A stretch of DNA of 64,000 nt from Demequina flava (GCF_000975035.1 NZ_BBRA01000002.1:620036-684035), one strand, 5' to 3'; shown: positions 1-9,393, numbered from the stretch's first letter. Made by a program: numbers and translations. The notes: a model not told the origin generated them from the sequence alone.

Positions 1-221
1 TCCCCCTTGAGTATTCGCTCGGCACCATGCGCTTTCGCCTCCCCCGCGCCATGTCGCCGTTTAGCCCCATGCCGCCCTTCATTGGCCACTCCGGCGCCAG
101 CGGTGCCGTGCTCTTTCACGACCCATCACGGGACCTGACCATTGCAGGCTCGGTGAACCAACTGCGCAAGCGGTCGATGGCTTTCCAGGTCCTCGGGAAG
201 ATCGAGCGCGCACTGCGCTAG
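1..221 (+). CDS. Serine hydrolase, beta-lactamase family (C-terminal end only)
   Basis: The reading frame is open to the left window edge and stops at 221, so this is the 3' end of a gene that starts outside the window. The last ~70 residues contain GHSGASGAVLFHDP followed by a DLTIAGSVNQ-like strand. That pattern is typical of the third active-site motif (HSG in place of KTG) and the last strand and helix of class C beta-lactamase-type esterases and D-aminopeptidases. Substrate and location cannot be judged without the N-terminal half holding the SxxK motif. An internal ATG at 27 is in frame but would give only a fragment of the fold. Confidence 0.7.
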   Translation, partial: PLEYSLGTMRFRLPRAMSPFSPMPPFIGHSGASGAVLFHDPSRDLTIAGSVNQLRKRSMAFQVLGKIERALR

Positions 222-329
222 TCCTGGCGGACTAAGTCCATCCAGTCCACATCAGCACCTGAGCGTACCCAGCACCCCTCCCCCCGTTCGCGGGTGCACC
301 CTTGCGCAATTCGATACGCGTTATGTAAA

Positions 330-350
330 CTTGAGCGTAGGTGACTCAAG
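330..350. promoter_or_regulatory. HAIR operator (HspR binding site) upstream of clpB
   Basis: CTTGAGC, a 7-base spacer, then ACTCAAG. This matches the HAIR consensus CTTGAGT-N7-ACTCAAG with one mismatch in the left arm. HspR is the actinobacterial heat-shock repressor of dnaK and clpB. The site ends 35 bases before the clpB start codon, a suitable place for repression. Confidence 0.85.
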
Positions 351-385
351 GTGAGTCACGGCAGAGCATTCACCAGGAGGTTCAC

Positions 386-2533
386 ATGACTGCCACCCCG
401 CAGACTCCTGACACCCAGGAGCAGCAGTCCGCGCTCGAGCAGTTCGGGCAAGACTTCACCGCGCTAGCTGAGGCGGGCAACCTCGACCCGGTCATTGGCC
501 GCGATGAGGAAATCCGCCGCGTCATGCAGGTGCTGACGCGCCGCACCAAGAACAACGCCGTCCTGATCGGCGAACCCGGCGTGGGCAAGACCGCGATCGT
601 GGAGGGCCTGGCCCAGCGCATCGTCGCGGGCGACGTCCCCTCCTCCCTCAAGGACCGGCGCGTCATCGAAATCGCGATGAGCTCCGTCGTGGCCGGCGCG
701 GCCTTCCGCGGTCAGTTCGAGGAGCGCCTCAAGGCAATCCTGGCGGAGGTCGAGCAGGCGGAGGGCCGCATCATCCTCTTCGTCGACGAGCTCCACACCA
801 TCGTGGGCGCCGGAAAGGCGGATGGCTCCGTGGACGCGGGCAACATCTTGAAGCCCATGCTCGCGCGCGGCAAGCTCCGCATGATCGGCGCCACAACCCT
901 GAGCGAGTACCGCGAGCACATCGAAACCGACAGCGCACTCGAACGCCGCTTCCAGCCCGTCTACGTGGGCGAACCGAGCATCGAGGACACCGTCGCAATC
1001 CTCCGCGGGCTTCAGGAAAAGTACGAGGTGCACCACGGTGTGAAGATCACCGATGAGGCGATCGTGTCCTCGGCGCGTCTGAGCGACCGGTACATCTCAG
1101 ATCGCTTCCTGCCGGATAAGGCCGTCGACCTGATCGATGAGGCGACCAGTGCACTCAAGATGCAACTCGACTCGATGCCCATCGAGTTGGACCGTGCGCG
1201 TCGCCGCATCATGCAACTCGAGATCGAACGCACCCAGGTTGCGAAGGACAAGGCGGCGCGCGCTCGTCGCGACGAGATCGACGCCGAGATCACTCGGCTC
1301 AAGCAGGACTCCGAGGCTCTCAACATGCGCTGGGCCCGCGAGAAGGATCTGATTATCCGACTCTCGGGTGCCACGGAGCGCCTGGAGAGCCTGCGCGGCG
1401 ACCTTGAGCGCGCCGAGCGGCTCGGCGAACTCGAAAAGGCCGGACGCATCCGCTACGGCGACATCCCGGACGCAGAGCGAGAAATGGCCGATGCTCGGGC
1501 TGAGTTGGATGCCATCGATTCCGACGAGCGCATGCTGCGTGAGGAGGTCACCGGTGAGGACATCGCGGCCGTCGTGGCACGGTGGACCGGCGTTCCTGTC
1601 GAGAAGCTCCTGACCGACGAGTCCGCCAAGCTTGGCCACCTCGAGGAGCGCCTCCACGAGCGCGTTGTGGGCCAGAACCGCGCGATCGAGAGCGTGTCCG
1701 ACGCGATCCGGCGTGCTCGCGCCGGCATCGCAGACGAACACCGCCCCATCGGCTCGTTCTTGTTCCTCGGTCCCACGGGTGTCGGCAAGACGGAGCTGGC
1801 CCGCGCTCTCGCCGAGCAACTCTTCGACGACGAGCGTGCGATGGTTCGCATCGACATGTCGGAGTACATGGAGCAGCACGCCGTGGCGCGTCTGATTGGC
1901 TCTCCCCCGGGCTACGTCGGCTACGAGCAGGGCGGTCAGTTGACGGAGGCAGTGCGCCGACGCCCGTACAGCATCGTCCTATTCGACGAGGTGGAGAAGG
2001 CCCACCCGGACGTGTGGAATGTGCTGCTGCAGGTACTCGACGACGGTCGCCTCACCGATGGCCGTGGTCGCACCGTGGACTTCACGAACACGATCCTCAT
2101 CATGACGTCCAACCTGGGCAGTGACGTCGTGTTGGCGTGGGACGGCATCGACCGCGGGGCCCTCGAGAGCGACCTTCACGGCGTTCTCAAGCAGGCATTC
2201 CGCCCCGAGTTCCTCAACCGCTTGGATGACGTGGTCATCTTTGACCGGATTGACCCCGTGGCGATGGAGGGGATCGTCGAGACGGAAATTGCCTCCACGA
2301 CGGCACGGCTGCGCACGCAGAAGGAGATCGATCTGTCCGTGAGCGAGGCTCTACGCGAGTCGCTTGCACGTGACGGGTTCGACCCGGCCTTTGGCGCACG
2401 TCCGCTCAAGCGCTTGATCCAGACGCGCGTGCTGAATGTGCTGGCGCGCGCCATCGTGGACGGCAAGGTGCGTGAAGGAGACACGGTAGCGGCGGACTGG
2501 GACGGCGCCACGGTGCACCTCACCATCGCGTAG
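386..2533 (+). CDS. clpB: ClpB-type AAA+ disaggregase lacking the N-terminal Clp_N domain
   Basis: Hexameric ATP-dependent disaggregase that pulls polypeptides out of aggregates together with DnaK. The ATG at 386 is chosen for its AGGAGG at 375-380; upstream codons run through the operator. The 715 residues hold NBD1 (Walker A GEPGVGKT at ~62-69, Walker B LFVDELH at ~130), a long charged coiled-coil middle domain at ~270-400, and NBD2 (GPTGVGKT at ~461, LFDEVEKAH at ~531) with a C-terminal D2-small domain. The middle domain marks it as ClpB rather than ClpA or ClpC. The usual ~145-residue N-domain is absent: NBD1 starts at about residue 30, so the protein is shorter than the usual ~860 residues. 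The HAIR box predicts HspR control. Confidence 0.93.
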   Translation: MTATPQTPDTQEQQSALEQFGQDFTALAEAGNLDPVIGRDEEIRRVMQVLTRRTKNNAVLIGEPGVGKTAIVEGLAQRIVAGDVPSSLKDRRVIEIAMSSVVAGAAFRGQFEERLKAILAEVEQAEGRIILFVDELHTIVGAGKADGSVDAGNILKPMLARGKLRMIGATTLSEYREHIETDSALERRFQPVYVGEPSIEDTVAILRGLQEKYEVHHGVKITDEAIVSSARLSDRYISDRFLPDKAVDLIDEATSALKMQLDSMPIELDRARRRIMQLEIERTQVAKDKAARARRDEIDAEITRLKQDSEALNMRWAREKDLIIRLSGATERLESLRGDLERAERLGELEKAGRIRYGDIPDAEREMADARAELDAIDSDERMLREEVTGEDIAAVVARWTGVPVEKLLTDESAKLGHLEERLHERVVGQNRAIESVSDAIRRARAGIADEHRPIGSFLFLGPTGVGKTELARALAEQLFDDERAMVRIDMSEYMEQHAVARLIGSPPGYVGYEQGGQLTEAVRRRPYSIVLFDEVEKAHPDVWNVLLQVLDDGRLTDGRGRTVDFTNTILIMTSNLGSDVVLAWDGIDRGALESDLHGVLKQAFRPEFLNRLDDVVIFDRIDPVAMEGIVETEIASTTARLRTQKEIDLSVSEALRESLARDGFDPAFGARPLKRLIQTRVLNVLARAIVDGKVREGDTVAADWDGATVHLTIA

Positions 2534-2601
2534 TTCGCGACGCCCGCCGGGTAGAAGCATGAACTGCTCGGCGGGCGCACGTGCACACATGGCTGCGGTG
2601 A

Positions 2602-2633
2602 CAAAAAGAAAAAGGCCCGCCGTAGCGGACCTT
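2602..2633 (-). terminator. Rho-independent terminator after tRNA-Gln
   Basis: On the minus strand a 9-bp stem (AAGGTCCGC with GCGGGCCTT, one G-U pair) closes a TACG tetraloop and is followed by TTTTTCTTTTT. It lies a few bases past the tRNA 3' end. Confidence 0.85.
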
Positions 2634-2638
2634 CAACC

Positions 2639-2713
2639 TGGCTGGCCTACCTGGACTCGAACCAAGACTAACGGAACCAGAAACCGTCGTGCTGCCAATT
2701 ACACCATAGGCCA
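2639..2713 (-). tRNA. tRNA-Gln (anticodon CTG)
   Basis: Minus-strand cloverleaf with acceptor arms TGGCCTA and TAGGCCA (7 perfect pairs), discriminator G and encoded CCA. The D-arm is GTGTAATTGGCAGCAC and the T-arm carries GGTTCGAGTCC. The anticodon loop TTCTGGT gives CTG at positions 34-36, which decodes CAG. The closing pair of the anticodon stem is a T-T mismatch. A terminator follows directly. Confidence 0.95.
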
Positions 2714-2822
2714 GTGTGGCCGGGCTGTTCCCCCGACCGGCGCACAACTGTACCGCGACCTAGGCCCTTCAACAAAATCGGCGCCGGGTCCTCGAAGGCG
2801 CCCCCAGCATCGGCCCTGCTCA

Positions 2823-3950
2823 CTAGTCCCAATAGACCTCTGCGAGTGTTTCAGCCTCAACGAAACCTGCACTGATCAACGCGTTGCAGGACGTCGCCAA
2901 TGCACCCAGCACGTCGCTCAGATCGCTCGCCGAGCCCCACGGCCGGCGCACCCCCGCGCTGACCGTGATGTCGGCGCAGCGGATGAAGTCCACACGGGTG
3001 AGGTAGGACCCAATTCCGAGTTGGGCATCGTCCCGCCCCACCCGCAGCACCACCGCGGAGCCGTCGGCGAGGACCGCCGTGGTCTGCCCAAATGCATCGG
3101 CCCGGGCTCGCACGGTGGGCACCCACACCATCTCCTCCGCAAGCGCCGCCTCAACGACCTCGTGCGCGGCGCCCCAGTACTCCTGCGCATCGCGATCCTC
3201 GCGCGCGGGCTCCTCTCCGTCGGGACGCAGGAGCGCGAACCCGTGGGTGACCTCGGCGGGGTGCTGTGCAACCCACGCCTGCTCGGCCACGACCGCGAGG
3301 AAGTCTTGGTCGTGACGGGCCGATGCTATGAGGGAGTCGATCTGCTCGGTGGCGGTTTCGTCGATGGGGTGATGGCTGACCGGGCAGTCCGCGGTTCCGG
3401 GCACGGTCTCGTCGACGGTGCCGTAGGTGTTGAGATAGAGGTCGGGATCGCGGAGCTCGGGAACGGGCCTTGAACTGTCGACTGGTTCCGCGTGAATGCC
3501 CAGATAGTCGGCGACCACTCCCACGTGATGGCGATGCGTGACGATCCGCGGCTCGTAGGGGTACCCCTGGGCGGCGGAACAGGCGACGGCGTCCACTCTG
3601 GCCTCCCACTCTGCGTAAACCTCCGCAGTCGCGACCTGCGCATCCGTCAGCGTGGCGTCCTCAGTTGCGCCGAGGTTCGGTGTGGGCATGGCCGTGGATT
3701 CATCGGCACCACCGGCTGCTCCGGGGTAGAGCCAGATCACTGCGGCCGCGATCAGCGCGCCGCACCCGAACGCGAAGAGAAGCCGGACGGGATCGCCCAC
3801 GCGCGGACCGCGATGCTTAATTGAGGCGTTGGAATCGTCAAAGGTGTGATGGTCAGCGGCGGCTGTCTCGTCATGGCTAGCCGCGCGGATGCGCTTGCGT
3901 TCGCGCCGAGACGGGCGCGGAGGTGTCACATCGACATACTCGTGCTCCAT
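2823..3950 (-). CDS. Single-pass membrane protein of unknown function
   Basis: 375 residues starting at the ATG at 3950, preceded by GGAGG; an upstream in-frame extension has no ribosome site and runs into the neighbouring HAD gene. The first ~50 residues are polar and rich in Arg and His, giving a cytoplasmic tail. One transmembrane segment follows at ~55-77 (LLFAFGCGALIAAAVIWLY). The remaining ~300 residues should be extracytoplasmic, with several Cys and long acidic helices. No enzyme motif or named family is recognised. It stands alone downstream of the HAD gene on the same strand. Confidence 0.7.
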   Translation of the reverse strand: MEHEYVDVTPPRPSRRERKRIRAASHDETAAADHHTFDDSNASIKHRGPRVGDPVRLLFAFGCGALIAAAVIWLYPGAAGGADESTAMPTPNLGATEDATLTDAQVATAEVYAEWEARVDAVACSAAQGYPYEPRIVTHRHHVGVVADYLGIHAEPVDSSRPVPELRDPDLYLNTYGTVDETVPGTADCPVSHHPIDETATEQIDSLIASARHDQDFLAVVAEQAWVAQHPAEVTHGFALLRPDGEEPAREDRDAQEYWGAAHEVVEAALAEEMVWVPTVRARADAFGQTTAVLADGSAVVLRVGRDDAQLGIGSYLTRVDFIRCADITVSAGVRRPWGSASDLSDVLGALATSCNALISAGFVEAETLAEVYWD

Positions 3951-4044
3951 CAGCGCCTCCGCAGGGTGCGGCCCTGCACCCTCACAGTCCAGATTAATCC
4001 CGGTGCGAGCGGCGGGCGAGGCGGACCCCGGATATGGATGGCCG

Positions 4045-4749
4045 CTAGGACAGGAGGTCGAGCACCTCGAGAAGACCTTCGATGCGTGACGTTCCCGCCG
4101 GAGCCTCCCCGTGTCCTGCGCGGCGGGTGCCCGGGCGATCGAGCCACACGCCATGCAATCCTGCGCGCTGGGCCCCGCCCGCGTCGAGGTCAGGCTCGTC
4201 CCCGATGTAGGCGGTAGTGGGGCTGTCAACGGTGAGGAGCCTGCATCCTTCGTGAAAGACGCGTTCGTCGGGCTTGCCGACACCAAACGTGTCGACTCCC
4301 ACCAACATGGGCACGCGCTGGATCCCGCACGCGGCAAGCTTCAGCACTTGGTACGCACTGTCGGCGTTGGAGACCGCGCCGTAAGGGATGCCCCGCTCAT
4401 CGAGAGCGTCCAGGAGTGCGGCGGAGTCATCAAAGGCACGCCATCCTTCGCGGAAGTGGCGCTCAAACCCCTCGTCCCAGATGTCGTAGGCCTCGTGATC
4501 CAAGGCTGGGCCGCCGAAAGTCGCGTGGAGGTCGTTGGCGCGGCGCATGCGTTGTTCGCGATGGGTCATCTCACCGCGCGTATGGGCCCGGTACCAGCCG
4601 CCGCGATCATCGCGCCAGTGAGCTAGCACCTCTTCCGGGTCCGCACCGGCGTCGAGATACTCGTCCGCTACTCGCAGCAGTGCGTGCCGGAAGGCGCCGC
4701 GTGTGTCGACGAGGGTGTCGTCAATGTCCAGCAAGATGGCCTCAATCAT
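4045..4749 (-). CDS. HAD-superfamily hydrolase
   Basis: Phosphatase-like hydrolase of 234 residues. Motif I is DIDDTLVDT near the N-terminus (nucleophile D8, acid D10). A helical cap follows, then the motif III lysine in GVGKPDERVFH and the motif IV acidic pair in YIGDEPDLDAGGAQRAG. This order is typical of subfamily IA enzymes such as phosphoglycolate phosphatase-like and YjjG-like proteins. The ATG at 4749 with upstream GGAGTGG is preferred, since the longer in-frame start adds residues before the first strand of the fold. Substrate unknown. Confidence 0.88.
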   Translation of the reverse strand: MIEAILLDIDDTLVDTRGAFRHALLRVADEYLDAGADPEEVLAHWRDDRGGWYRAHTRGEMTHREQRMRRANDLHATFGGPALDHEAYDIWDEGFERHFREGWRAFDDSAALLDALDERGIPYGAVSNADSAYQVLKLAACGIQRVPMLVGVDTFGVGKPDERVFHEGCRLLTVDSPTTAYIGDEPDLDAGGAQRAGLHGVWLDRPGTRRAGHGEAPAGTSRIEGLLEVLDLLS

Positions 4750-4868
4750 TGGCCACTCCGACAGCTGGCGTCGCGCCGAACGTTGGGTCCAAGACTCTCC
4801 ATGCCACCACTTTTTGCACCCGGCCATGGTAGACCCCGACACGGCGACAGCGACGATCGCTCAACGAG

Positions 4869-4898
4869 TTGACTGAATGAGGCCGCGAACACTACTCT
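4869..4898 (+). promoter_or_regulatory. Promoter of the AztD-like gene (leaderless)
   Basis: TTGACT at 4869-4874 and TACTCT at 4893-4898 are separated by 18 bases. Transcription would begin at about 4905-4907, on the ATG at 4907, which has no convincing ribosome binding site. A leaderless mRNA is therefore likely. Confidence 0.6.
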
Positions 4899-4906
4899 TC
4901 GTGAGC

Positions 4907-6310
4907 ATGAAAACGATTATCATTCCGACAGCCGCATTGGCCGTTCTGACCCTGGGCCTCGCCGGTTGTGCATCCTCCGACGCCGACACCACCGACGGGG
5001 CTTCGGCCGGAGCCTCGACTTCACCTTCTGCCTCCCACGACGAGATGGAGCACTCCGAGGCCACCGCGACAGAAGTCGACGCGCCCGTGTCGCGCCTGAC
5101 CGTTGCCCACGAAGGCGGTGTCTCCGTCCTCGAACTGGCCGGAGACACCCTTGAACCCGTCGGTGAAGTTGCAGTCGACGGCCACTTCCGCGCCAACGCG
5201 GGAGCGGACGGTCGCTACGTCTACCTCGCGAACTCGGAAGCCGGGACAGTTCAGATCGTGGATGCCGGCGCATACGCCGAGCCCCACGGTGAGCACTACC
5301 ACTACTACGTGACCGAGCCCGCGCTCCTTGACGACGCACTCACCGGCGCTAACCCCGTACACGTCGTGGGCCACGCGGGCCAGGTCGCCGTCTTCTACGA
5401 CGACTCCGGAGCAGTGGACATCATCGACGAGGCATCGGTCGCCACTGGCACCATGGCCGTGAGCCAGCAGTCCGCGGACTTTCCGCATCACGGCGTAGCC
5501 GTGCCGCTCGAGGGTGGCCTCGTTCTCACCGAAGCCGCAGAAGGCGAGTCACTACCCGCTTCCGTGCGCCAGACCGATTCCGCTGGCGAGTCCGTTGCTC
5601 TGTACGAGGACATCTGCCCCGGCCTTCACGGCGAGACGATGGTTGACGAAGTTGTCTACTTCGGCTGCACCACCGGGGTCGCAACGGTCAACACCTCCGA
5701 TAAATCCAGCGGCTTCATTACCTACCCCGCTGATGCAGCCGAGGGACGCATCGGGACGTTCTACGGCACCGAGGACGTCCTCGCAGCCCCGTGGGACGAG
5801 GACACCATCGTCCTGCTCGACACTGCGCACGAGTCGTTCACCTTCGTTGATGTTGAAGGAACCATTGGTACCGTTGCGCGCGGCGCTCACGACGAGGTTC
5901 TTGTTCTCACGACCGACGGCATGCTGGCAGTTCTCGACGAGTCCGGTGAGGAACTCGCTCACATCAGTGCCATCGGCGAGTTTGAACTACCTGAGGGCCA
6001 CGGCGGCGTCCGCCCCGCCATTGCAGTTCTCGACGAGACCATTGTGATCTCCGACCCCAATGCTTCCACTCTTGAACTTGTCGACGGCGACGAGTGGGCG
6101 CTCCTGTCCACGGTTGGACTTGACGCTGCTCCGACGGCGCTCGTAGCGACTGGCGGTTCCATGGAGGACGCTCACGCTCACGAGGAAGAAGCTGTCGAAG
6201 AAGACCACGACCACGGCGAGCACGCCGAAGACGGTGACCACGATGAAGACGAGGCTCACGACGATGCGCACGATCACGACAACGAGGATCACGACGACCA
6301 CGATCACTAA
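4907..6310 (+). CDS. aztD: AztD-like zinc metallochaperone lipoprotein
   Basis: Extracytoplasmic zinc-binding protein. 467 residues begin with a lipoprotein signal peptide ending LGLAGC (Cys21). The body looks like a beta-propeller with repeated strands such as DGRYVYLANSEAGTVQIVD. The segment GEHYHYYVTEPALL followed by NPVHVVGHAGQVAVFYDD resembles the conserved metal site of AztD, the chaperone of AztABC zinc importers. The last ~55 residues are almost entirely His, Asp and Glu, suited to loosely holding metal. No aztABC transporter genes lie nearby, so it probably serves a transporter encoded elsewhere. A Zur-like box covers the first codons. A start at 4877 is possible but would lie inside the promoter. 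Confidence 0.8.
   Translation: MKTIIIPTAALAVLTLGLAGCASSDADTTDGASAGASTSPSASHDEMEHSEATATEVDAPVSRLTVAHEGGVSVLELAGDTLEPVGEVAVDGHFRANAGADGRYVYLANSEAGTVQIVDAGAYAEPHGEHYHYYVTEPALLDDALTGANPVHVVGHAGQVAVFYDDSGAVDIIDEASVATGTMAVSQQSADFPHHGVAVPLEGGLVLTEAAEGESLPASVRQTDSAGESVALYEDICPGLHGETMVDEVVYFGCTTGVATVNTSDKSSGFITYPADAAEGRIGTFYGTEDVLAAPWDEDTIVLLDTAHESFTFVDVEGTIGTVARGAHDEVLVLTTDGMLAVLDESGEELAHISAIGEFELPEGHGGVRPAIAVLDETIVISDPNASTLELVDGDEWALLSTVGLDAAPTALVATGGSMEDAHAHEEEAVEEDHDHGEHAEDGDHDEDEAHDDAHDHDNEDHDDHDH
4908..4924. promoter_or_regulatory. Zur/Fur-family box overlapping the aztD start codon
   Basis: TGAAAACGATTATCATT begins one base into the start codon. With the preceding A it is a near-palindrome (ATGA...TCAT) resembling actinobacterial Zur boxes (TGAAAATGATTTTCA-like). 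Because the mRNA appears to start at the ATG, a bound repressor would sit on the transcription start. The zinc-related product supports Zur rather than Fur. Confidence 0.65.
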
Positions 6311-6335
6311 GCCAACGAGTCACCTGCTCTAGCAA

Positions 6336-6388
6336 ACACGTAGGAAAGCCCGTGTCCCAGCCGATGGGTCACGGGCTTTCCTACGTGT
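6336..6388. terminator. Bidirectional hairpin between convergent genes
   Basis: Perfect 19-bp inverted repeat: left arm 6336-6354 beginning ACACGTAGG, right arm 6370-6388, 15-base loop. It lies between the end of aztD and the end of the GNAT gene and touches the latter's stop codon. No T-run follows on either side, so it may act as a transcript-end stem rather than a classical intrinsic terminator. Confidence 0.75.
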
Positions 6389-6960
6389 CAGGCGCGAGTG
6401 GCCGGGCGGCGCGCCGCCATCACGATCCAGTCCTCGCCGTCCTCGCTGTACTGCGACGTCTCGACAAACCCAAGACGCTCGTAGGAGCGCCGGGCACGCG
6501 GATTGCGGGCAAGGACCTCGAGCGTGAGTCGCTGCAAGCCCATTGTCGCGAAGGCGTGATCGACGACCAGCTGGCCGGCTTCCGTCCCCAACCCCCTGCC
6601 GTACCAGGCAGGCCCGCGAAGCGCGATGCGGTAGTTCGCAGCCACGGCGACCCCGGCATCGTCCGTCACCGGTTCGTTGAGAACAACTTCGCCTGCCACC
6701 TCACCGGTCGCGTTGTCGACGACCACGAGGTCGAGACGCTCAGGAGCCACGGCCCGCGAGCGCACCCACGCGTCGATCTGCGCACGCTCAAACGTCGCGG
6801 TCGTGGCCGTGAGGTCGTTGCCCTCGGCGTCATGGGCCATCTCCCACACGGCGTCGACGTCACGCTCCGCCTGTGCGCCCCGCGAGGCGTACGGGCGCAG
6901 CGTGACACGGTCGCCTGTGAGCGTGGGCTTAGCCCACACACCTAAGTCAGGCGTCGTCAT
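6388..6960 (-). CDS. GNAT-family N-acetyltransferase (RimJ-like)
   Basis: 190-residue acetyl-CoA-dependent acyltransferase. It has the RimJ/RimL layout: an N-terminal strand (GDRVTLRPY), a central sheet with NYRIALRGPAWYGRGLGTEA forming the pyrophosphate-binding turn (R/Q-x-x-G-x-G/A type), and a C-terminal NPRARRSYERLGFVE motif. Proteins of this group modify ribosomal proteins, antibiotics or small amines; the substrate cannot be told here. It is transcribed toward aztD, with the strong hairpin between the two stop codons. Confidence 0.85.
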   Translation of the reverse strand: MTTPDLGVWAKPTLTGDRVTLRPYASRGAQAERDVDAVWEMAHDAEGNDLTATTATFERAQIDAWVRSRAVAPERLDLVVVDNATGEVAGEVVLNEPVTDDAGVAVAANYRIALRGPAWYGRGLGTEAGQLVVDHAFATMGLQRLTLEVLARNPRARRSYERLGFVETSQYSEDGEDWIVMAARRPATRA

Positions 6961-6984
6961 CGCTCACGCGAGCCAGTCGCGTGC

Positions 6985-8487
6985 CTACAGCGTGGCGCGC
7001 AGCCGGCGCAGGCGCTCAAGCGAGTGCTCCTTGCCGAGAATCTCCATGGACTCGAACAGCGGCGGCGACACCTGACGACCGGTGATTCCGACACGCAGGG
7101 GGCCGAAAGCGAAGCGCGGCTTGATGCCCATCTCCTCAACGAGGACGGCCTTCAGCGCCTCCTGCTGCGGCTCTGGACCGAAGTCCTCAAGACCCTCAAG
7201 CACGGCGATCGCGGCGTCGAGGATCTCTGCGGCGTTCTCGGGAAGCTTGGCGAGGGCCTTCTCGTCGTAGGCAATCGCGGCGTCGTCGACGAAGAAGAAG
7301 CCGAGCATGTCCGGCGCATCGCCCAGCAGCTGCATGCGGGTCTGCACCAGCGGCGCTGCCTCGGCAAGGATCTGCTCCTCGGCGGGCTCCAGCTCACGGG
7401 TGTCCGCACTCGACACAAAGCCGCCTGCGTGGAGATACGGGACCATGCGCGCCACGAACTCGCCCACGGGGAGCATGCGGATGTGGTCGCCGTTGATCGA
7501 CTCGGCCTTCTTGAGGTCGAATCGCGCGGACGTGGGCGTGACGTCGCGGATGTCGAACGCCTCGACAAGCTCGTCCGGCGTGAAAACATCGCGATCCGGG
7601 CCGATGCTCCAGCCCAGCAGGGCCAGATAGTTCAGGAGGCCTTCGCGAATGAATCCGCGGTCGCGGTGCAGGAAGAGGTTGGACTCAGGCGCACGCTTAG
7701 AGAGCTTCTTGTTGCCGTCGCCGTTGACCATGGGCATGTGGCCGAACTCGGGCACGCGGTCTGCGATGCCGAGCTCCACCATGGCGCGGTACAGCGCGAT
7801 CTGGCGCGGAGTCGAGGACAGCAGGTCTTCACCGCGCAGCACGTGCGTGATCTTCATCAGCGCGTCGTCAACGGGGTTGACCAGCGTGTACAGCGGTGCA
7901 CCGTTGCCGCGCACGATCACGAAGTCGGGGATGGAGCCGGCGGGGAACGTCACGTCGCCTCGGATCAGGTCCGTGAACGTGATGTCCTCGTCGGGCATAC
8001 GCACGCGGATCACGGGCTGGCGGCCCTCTGCGCGGAACGCCGCCTTCTGATCCTCGGTGAGATCGCGGTCAAAGCCGTCGTAGCCGAGCTTGGGGTCGCG
8101 GCCGGCGGCCTTGTGACGCTCTTCGACCTCCTGGGGCGTCGAGAAGGACTCGTAGGCGTAGCCGCCCTCAATCAGCTTCGCGGCAACGTCCATGTGGAGT
8201 TCGTGACGCTCGCTCTGGCGGTATGGACCGTAGGGGCCGCCAACCTCGGGGCCTTCGTCGTAGTCGATGCCCATCCACTGCAGCGCATCAAGCAGCTGCA
8301 GGTAGGACTCTTCCGAGTCACGCTCGGCGTCCGTGTCCTCGATGCGGAACACGAGCTTTCCGCCAGTGTGGCGGGCGTAGGCCCAGTTGAACAGCGCGGT
8401 GCGGATCAGTCCGACGTGCGGGGTTCCGGTGGGCGAAGGGCAAAAGCGCACGCGCACGTCGGCGGGTGCGAGGGTCTCAGCGGTCAC
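6985..8487 (-). CDS. gltX: Glutamyl-tRNA synthetase (class I)
   Basis: Charges tRNA-Glu with glutamate using ATP, in the cytoplasm. 500 residues, normal length for the discriminating bacterial enzyme. The HIGH signature is seen as [16 protein letters not shown] at ~17-32 with RIEDTD shortly after, and the KMSKS loop as KKLSKR at ~258-262. The helical anticodon-binding domain forms the C-terminal third. Translation starts at GTG 8487 behind GGAGAA. The FAH-family gene lies 24 bases upstream on the same strand and may be cotranscribed. Confidence 0.97.
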   Translation of the reverse strand: MTAETLAPADVRVRFCPSPTGTPHVGLIRTALFNWAYARHTGGKLVFRIEDTDAERDSEESYLQLLDALQWMGIDYDEGPEVGGPYGPYRQSERHELHMDVAAKLIEGGYAYESFSTPQEVEERHKAAGRDPKLGYDGFDRDLTEDQKAAFRAEGRQPVIRVRMPDEDITFTDLIRGDVTFPAGSIPDFVIVRGNGAPLYTLVNPVDDALMKITHVLRGEDLLSSTPRQIALYRAMVELGIADRVPEFGHMPMVNGDGNKKLSKRAPESNLFLHRDRGFIREGLLNYLALLGWSIGPDRDVFTPDELVEAFDIRDVTPTSARFDLKKAESINGDHIRMLPVGEFVARMVPYLHAGGFVSSADTRELEPAEEQILAEAAPLVQTRMQLLGDAPDMLGFFFVDDAAIAYDEKALAKLPENAAEILDAAIAVLEGLEDFGPEPQQEALKAVLVEEMGIKPRFAFGPLRVGITGRQVSPPLFESMEILGKEHSLERLRRLRATL

Positions 8488-8511
8488 TGTGATGTTCTCC
8501 GTGTGGGGGTG

Positions 8512-9300
8512 TTACGAACGGCGGATGACGGGGTTGCGCAGGGTTCCAAGACCCTCAATCTCGACCTCGACGATGTCGCCGTGGTTGAGCGCGGTCACGC
8601 CCGCTGGCGTGCCGGTGAGGACCAGGTCACCGGGCAGCAAGGTGGTGACCTCTGAGGCGAGCGAAATAGCCTCGGCGACGCCGCGAATCATGTCGCTGGT
8701 GTTGCCGACCTGGGTCGCCTCTCCGTTGATGCGCGAGGAGATCCCGAGAGCGTCGGCATCCAGCTCGGTCTCGATCCACGGACCAATAGGCAACGAGGTG
8801 TCGAAAGCCTTGGCGCGGAACCACTGGTCTTCCTGTCGCTGCAGGTCGCGTGCGGTGACGTCGTTGGCGCAGGTGTATCCGTAGATGTATTGCTCAGCGT
8901 TCTCTGGCGTCACGTCCTTGCACATGCGGCCAATGACCACGGCGAGTTCGGCCTCGAGCTGGACGTCCTGGCTGTACGAGGGCAGGACGATCGGGTCATC
9001 TGGGCCCACGACGGACGTGTTGGGCTTGAGGAACAGGATCGGGACCTCGGAGGCCGGCCCGCGGGCAGGAATCTCCTTGGCGTGCGCCTCATAGTTCTTG
9101 CCCAAGCAGACTGCCTTGGAGCGAGGGATGACCGGAGCGAGCAAACGCACGTTGTCGGTGAGCTTGATTCGCTCGCCGGTGACGTTTCCGGGCGTGTACA
9201 TGGGGTCGCCGGTGAGAACAATCAGTTCCTCCTCACCGGGTGCTCCGTCGACGATGGCGTACTGGGGTTCGTCACCTGTGGTGAATCGGGCGATGCGCAT
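8512..9300 (-). CDS. Fumarylacetoacetate hydrolase-family protein
   Basis: 262 residues of the FAH fold. Visible family marks are CLGKNYEAHAKE, the metal-binding ExE of QLEAELAVVIG, the later Asp in NDVTARDLQ, and PGDLVLTGTPAGV near the end. Enzymes of this type hydrolyse or decarboxylate 2-oxo acids using Mg2+ or Mn2+ (fumarylpyruvate or acylpyruvate hydrolase, HpcE-type isomerase, oxaloacetate decarboxylase). The small N-terminal domain before the core resembles the oxaloacetate/acylpyruvase type. No aromatic degradation genes lie nearby, so a metabolite-repair role is as likely as catabolism. Confidence 0.9.
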   Translation of the reverse strand: MRIARFTTGDEPQYAIVDGAPGEEELIVLTGDPMYTPGNVTGERIKLTDNVRLLAPVIPRSKAVCLGKNYEAHAKEIPARGPASEVPILFLKPNTSVVGPDDPIVLPSYSQDVQLEAELAVVIGRMCKDVTPENAEQYIYGYTCANDVTARDLQRQEDQWFRAKAFDTSLPIGPWIETELDADALGISSRINGEATQVGNTSDMIRGVAEAISLASEVTTLLPGDLVLTGTPAGVTALNHGDIVEVEIEGLGTLRNPVIRRS

Positions 9301-9393
9301 GCCGTCCAGCGTAGTCGCTCACCCCGCCGCGGCGCTTCCGCGCATGGCGTACCTGTCTTGTGACCGCTCCCCCGCCGTCCTACGCTGGCGATC

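Noticed and set aside
2559-3473. Open frame across the tRNA-Gln gene on the other strand
   Set aside because: It covers a tRNA and a terminator, and the opposite strand carries a better-supported gene.
6336-6388. Insertion-sequence inverted repeat
   Set aside because: The two arms face each other over 15 bases with no transposase; the position between stop codons fits a terminator.
7024-8655. Long open frame opposite gltX
   Set aside because: Shadow of a well-conserved synthetase gene; no ribosome site and no recognisable motif.
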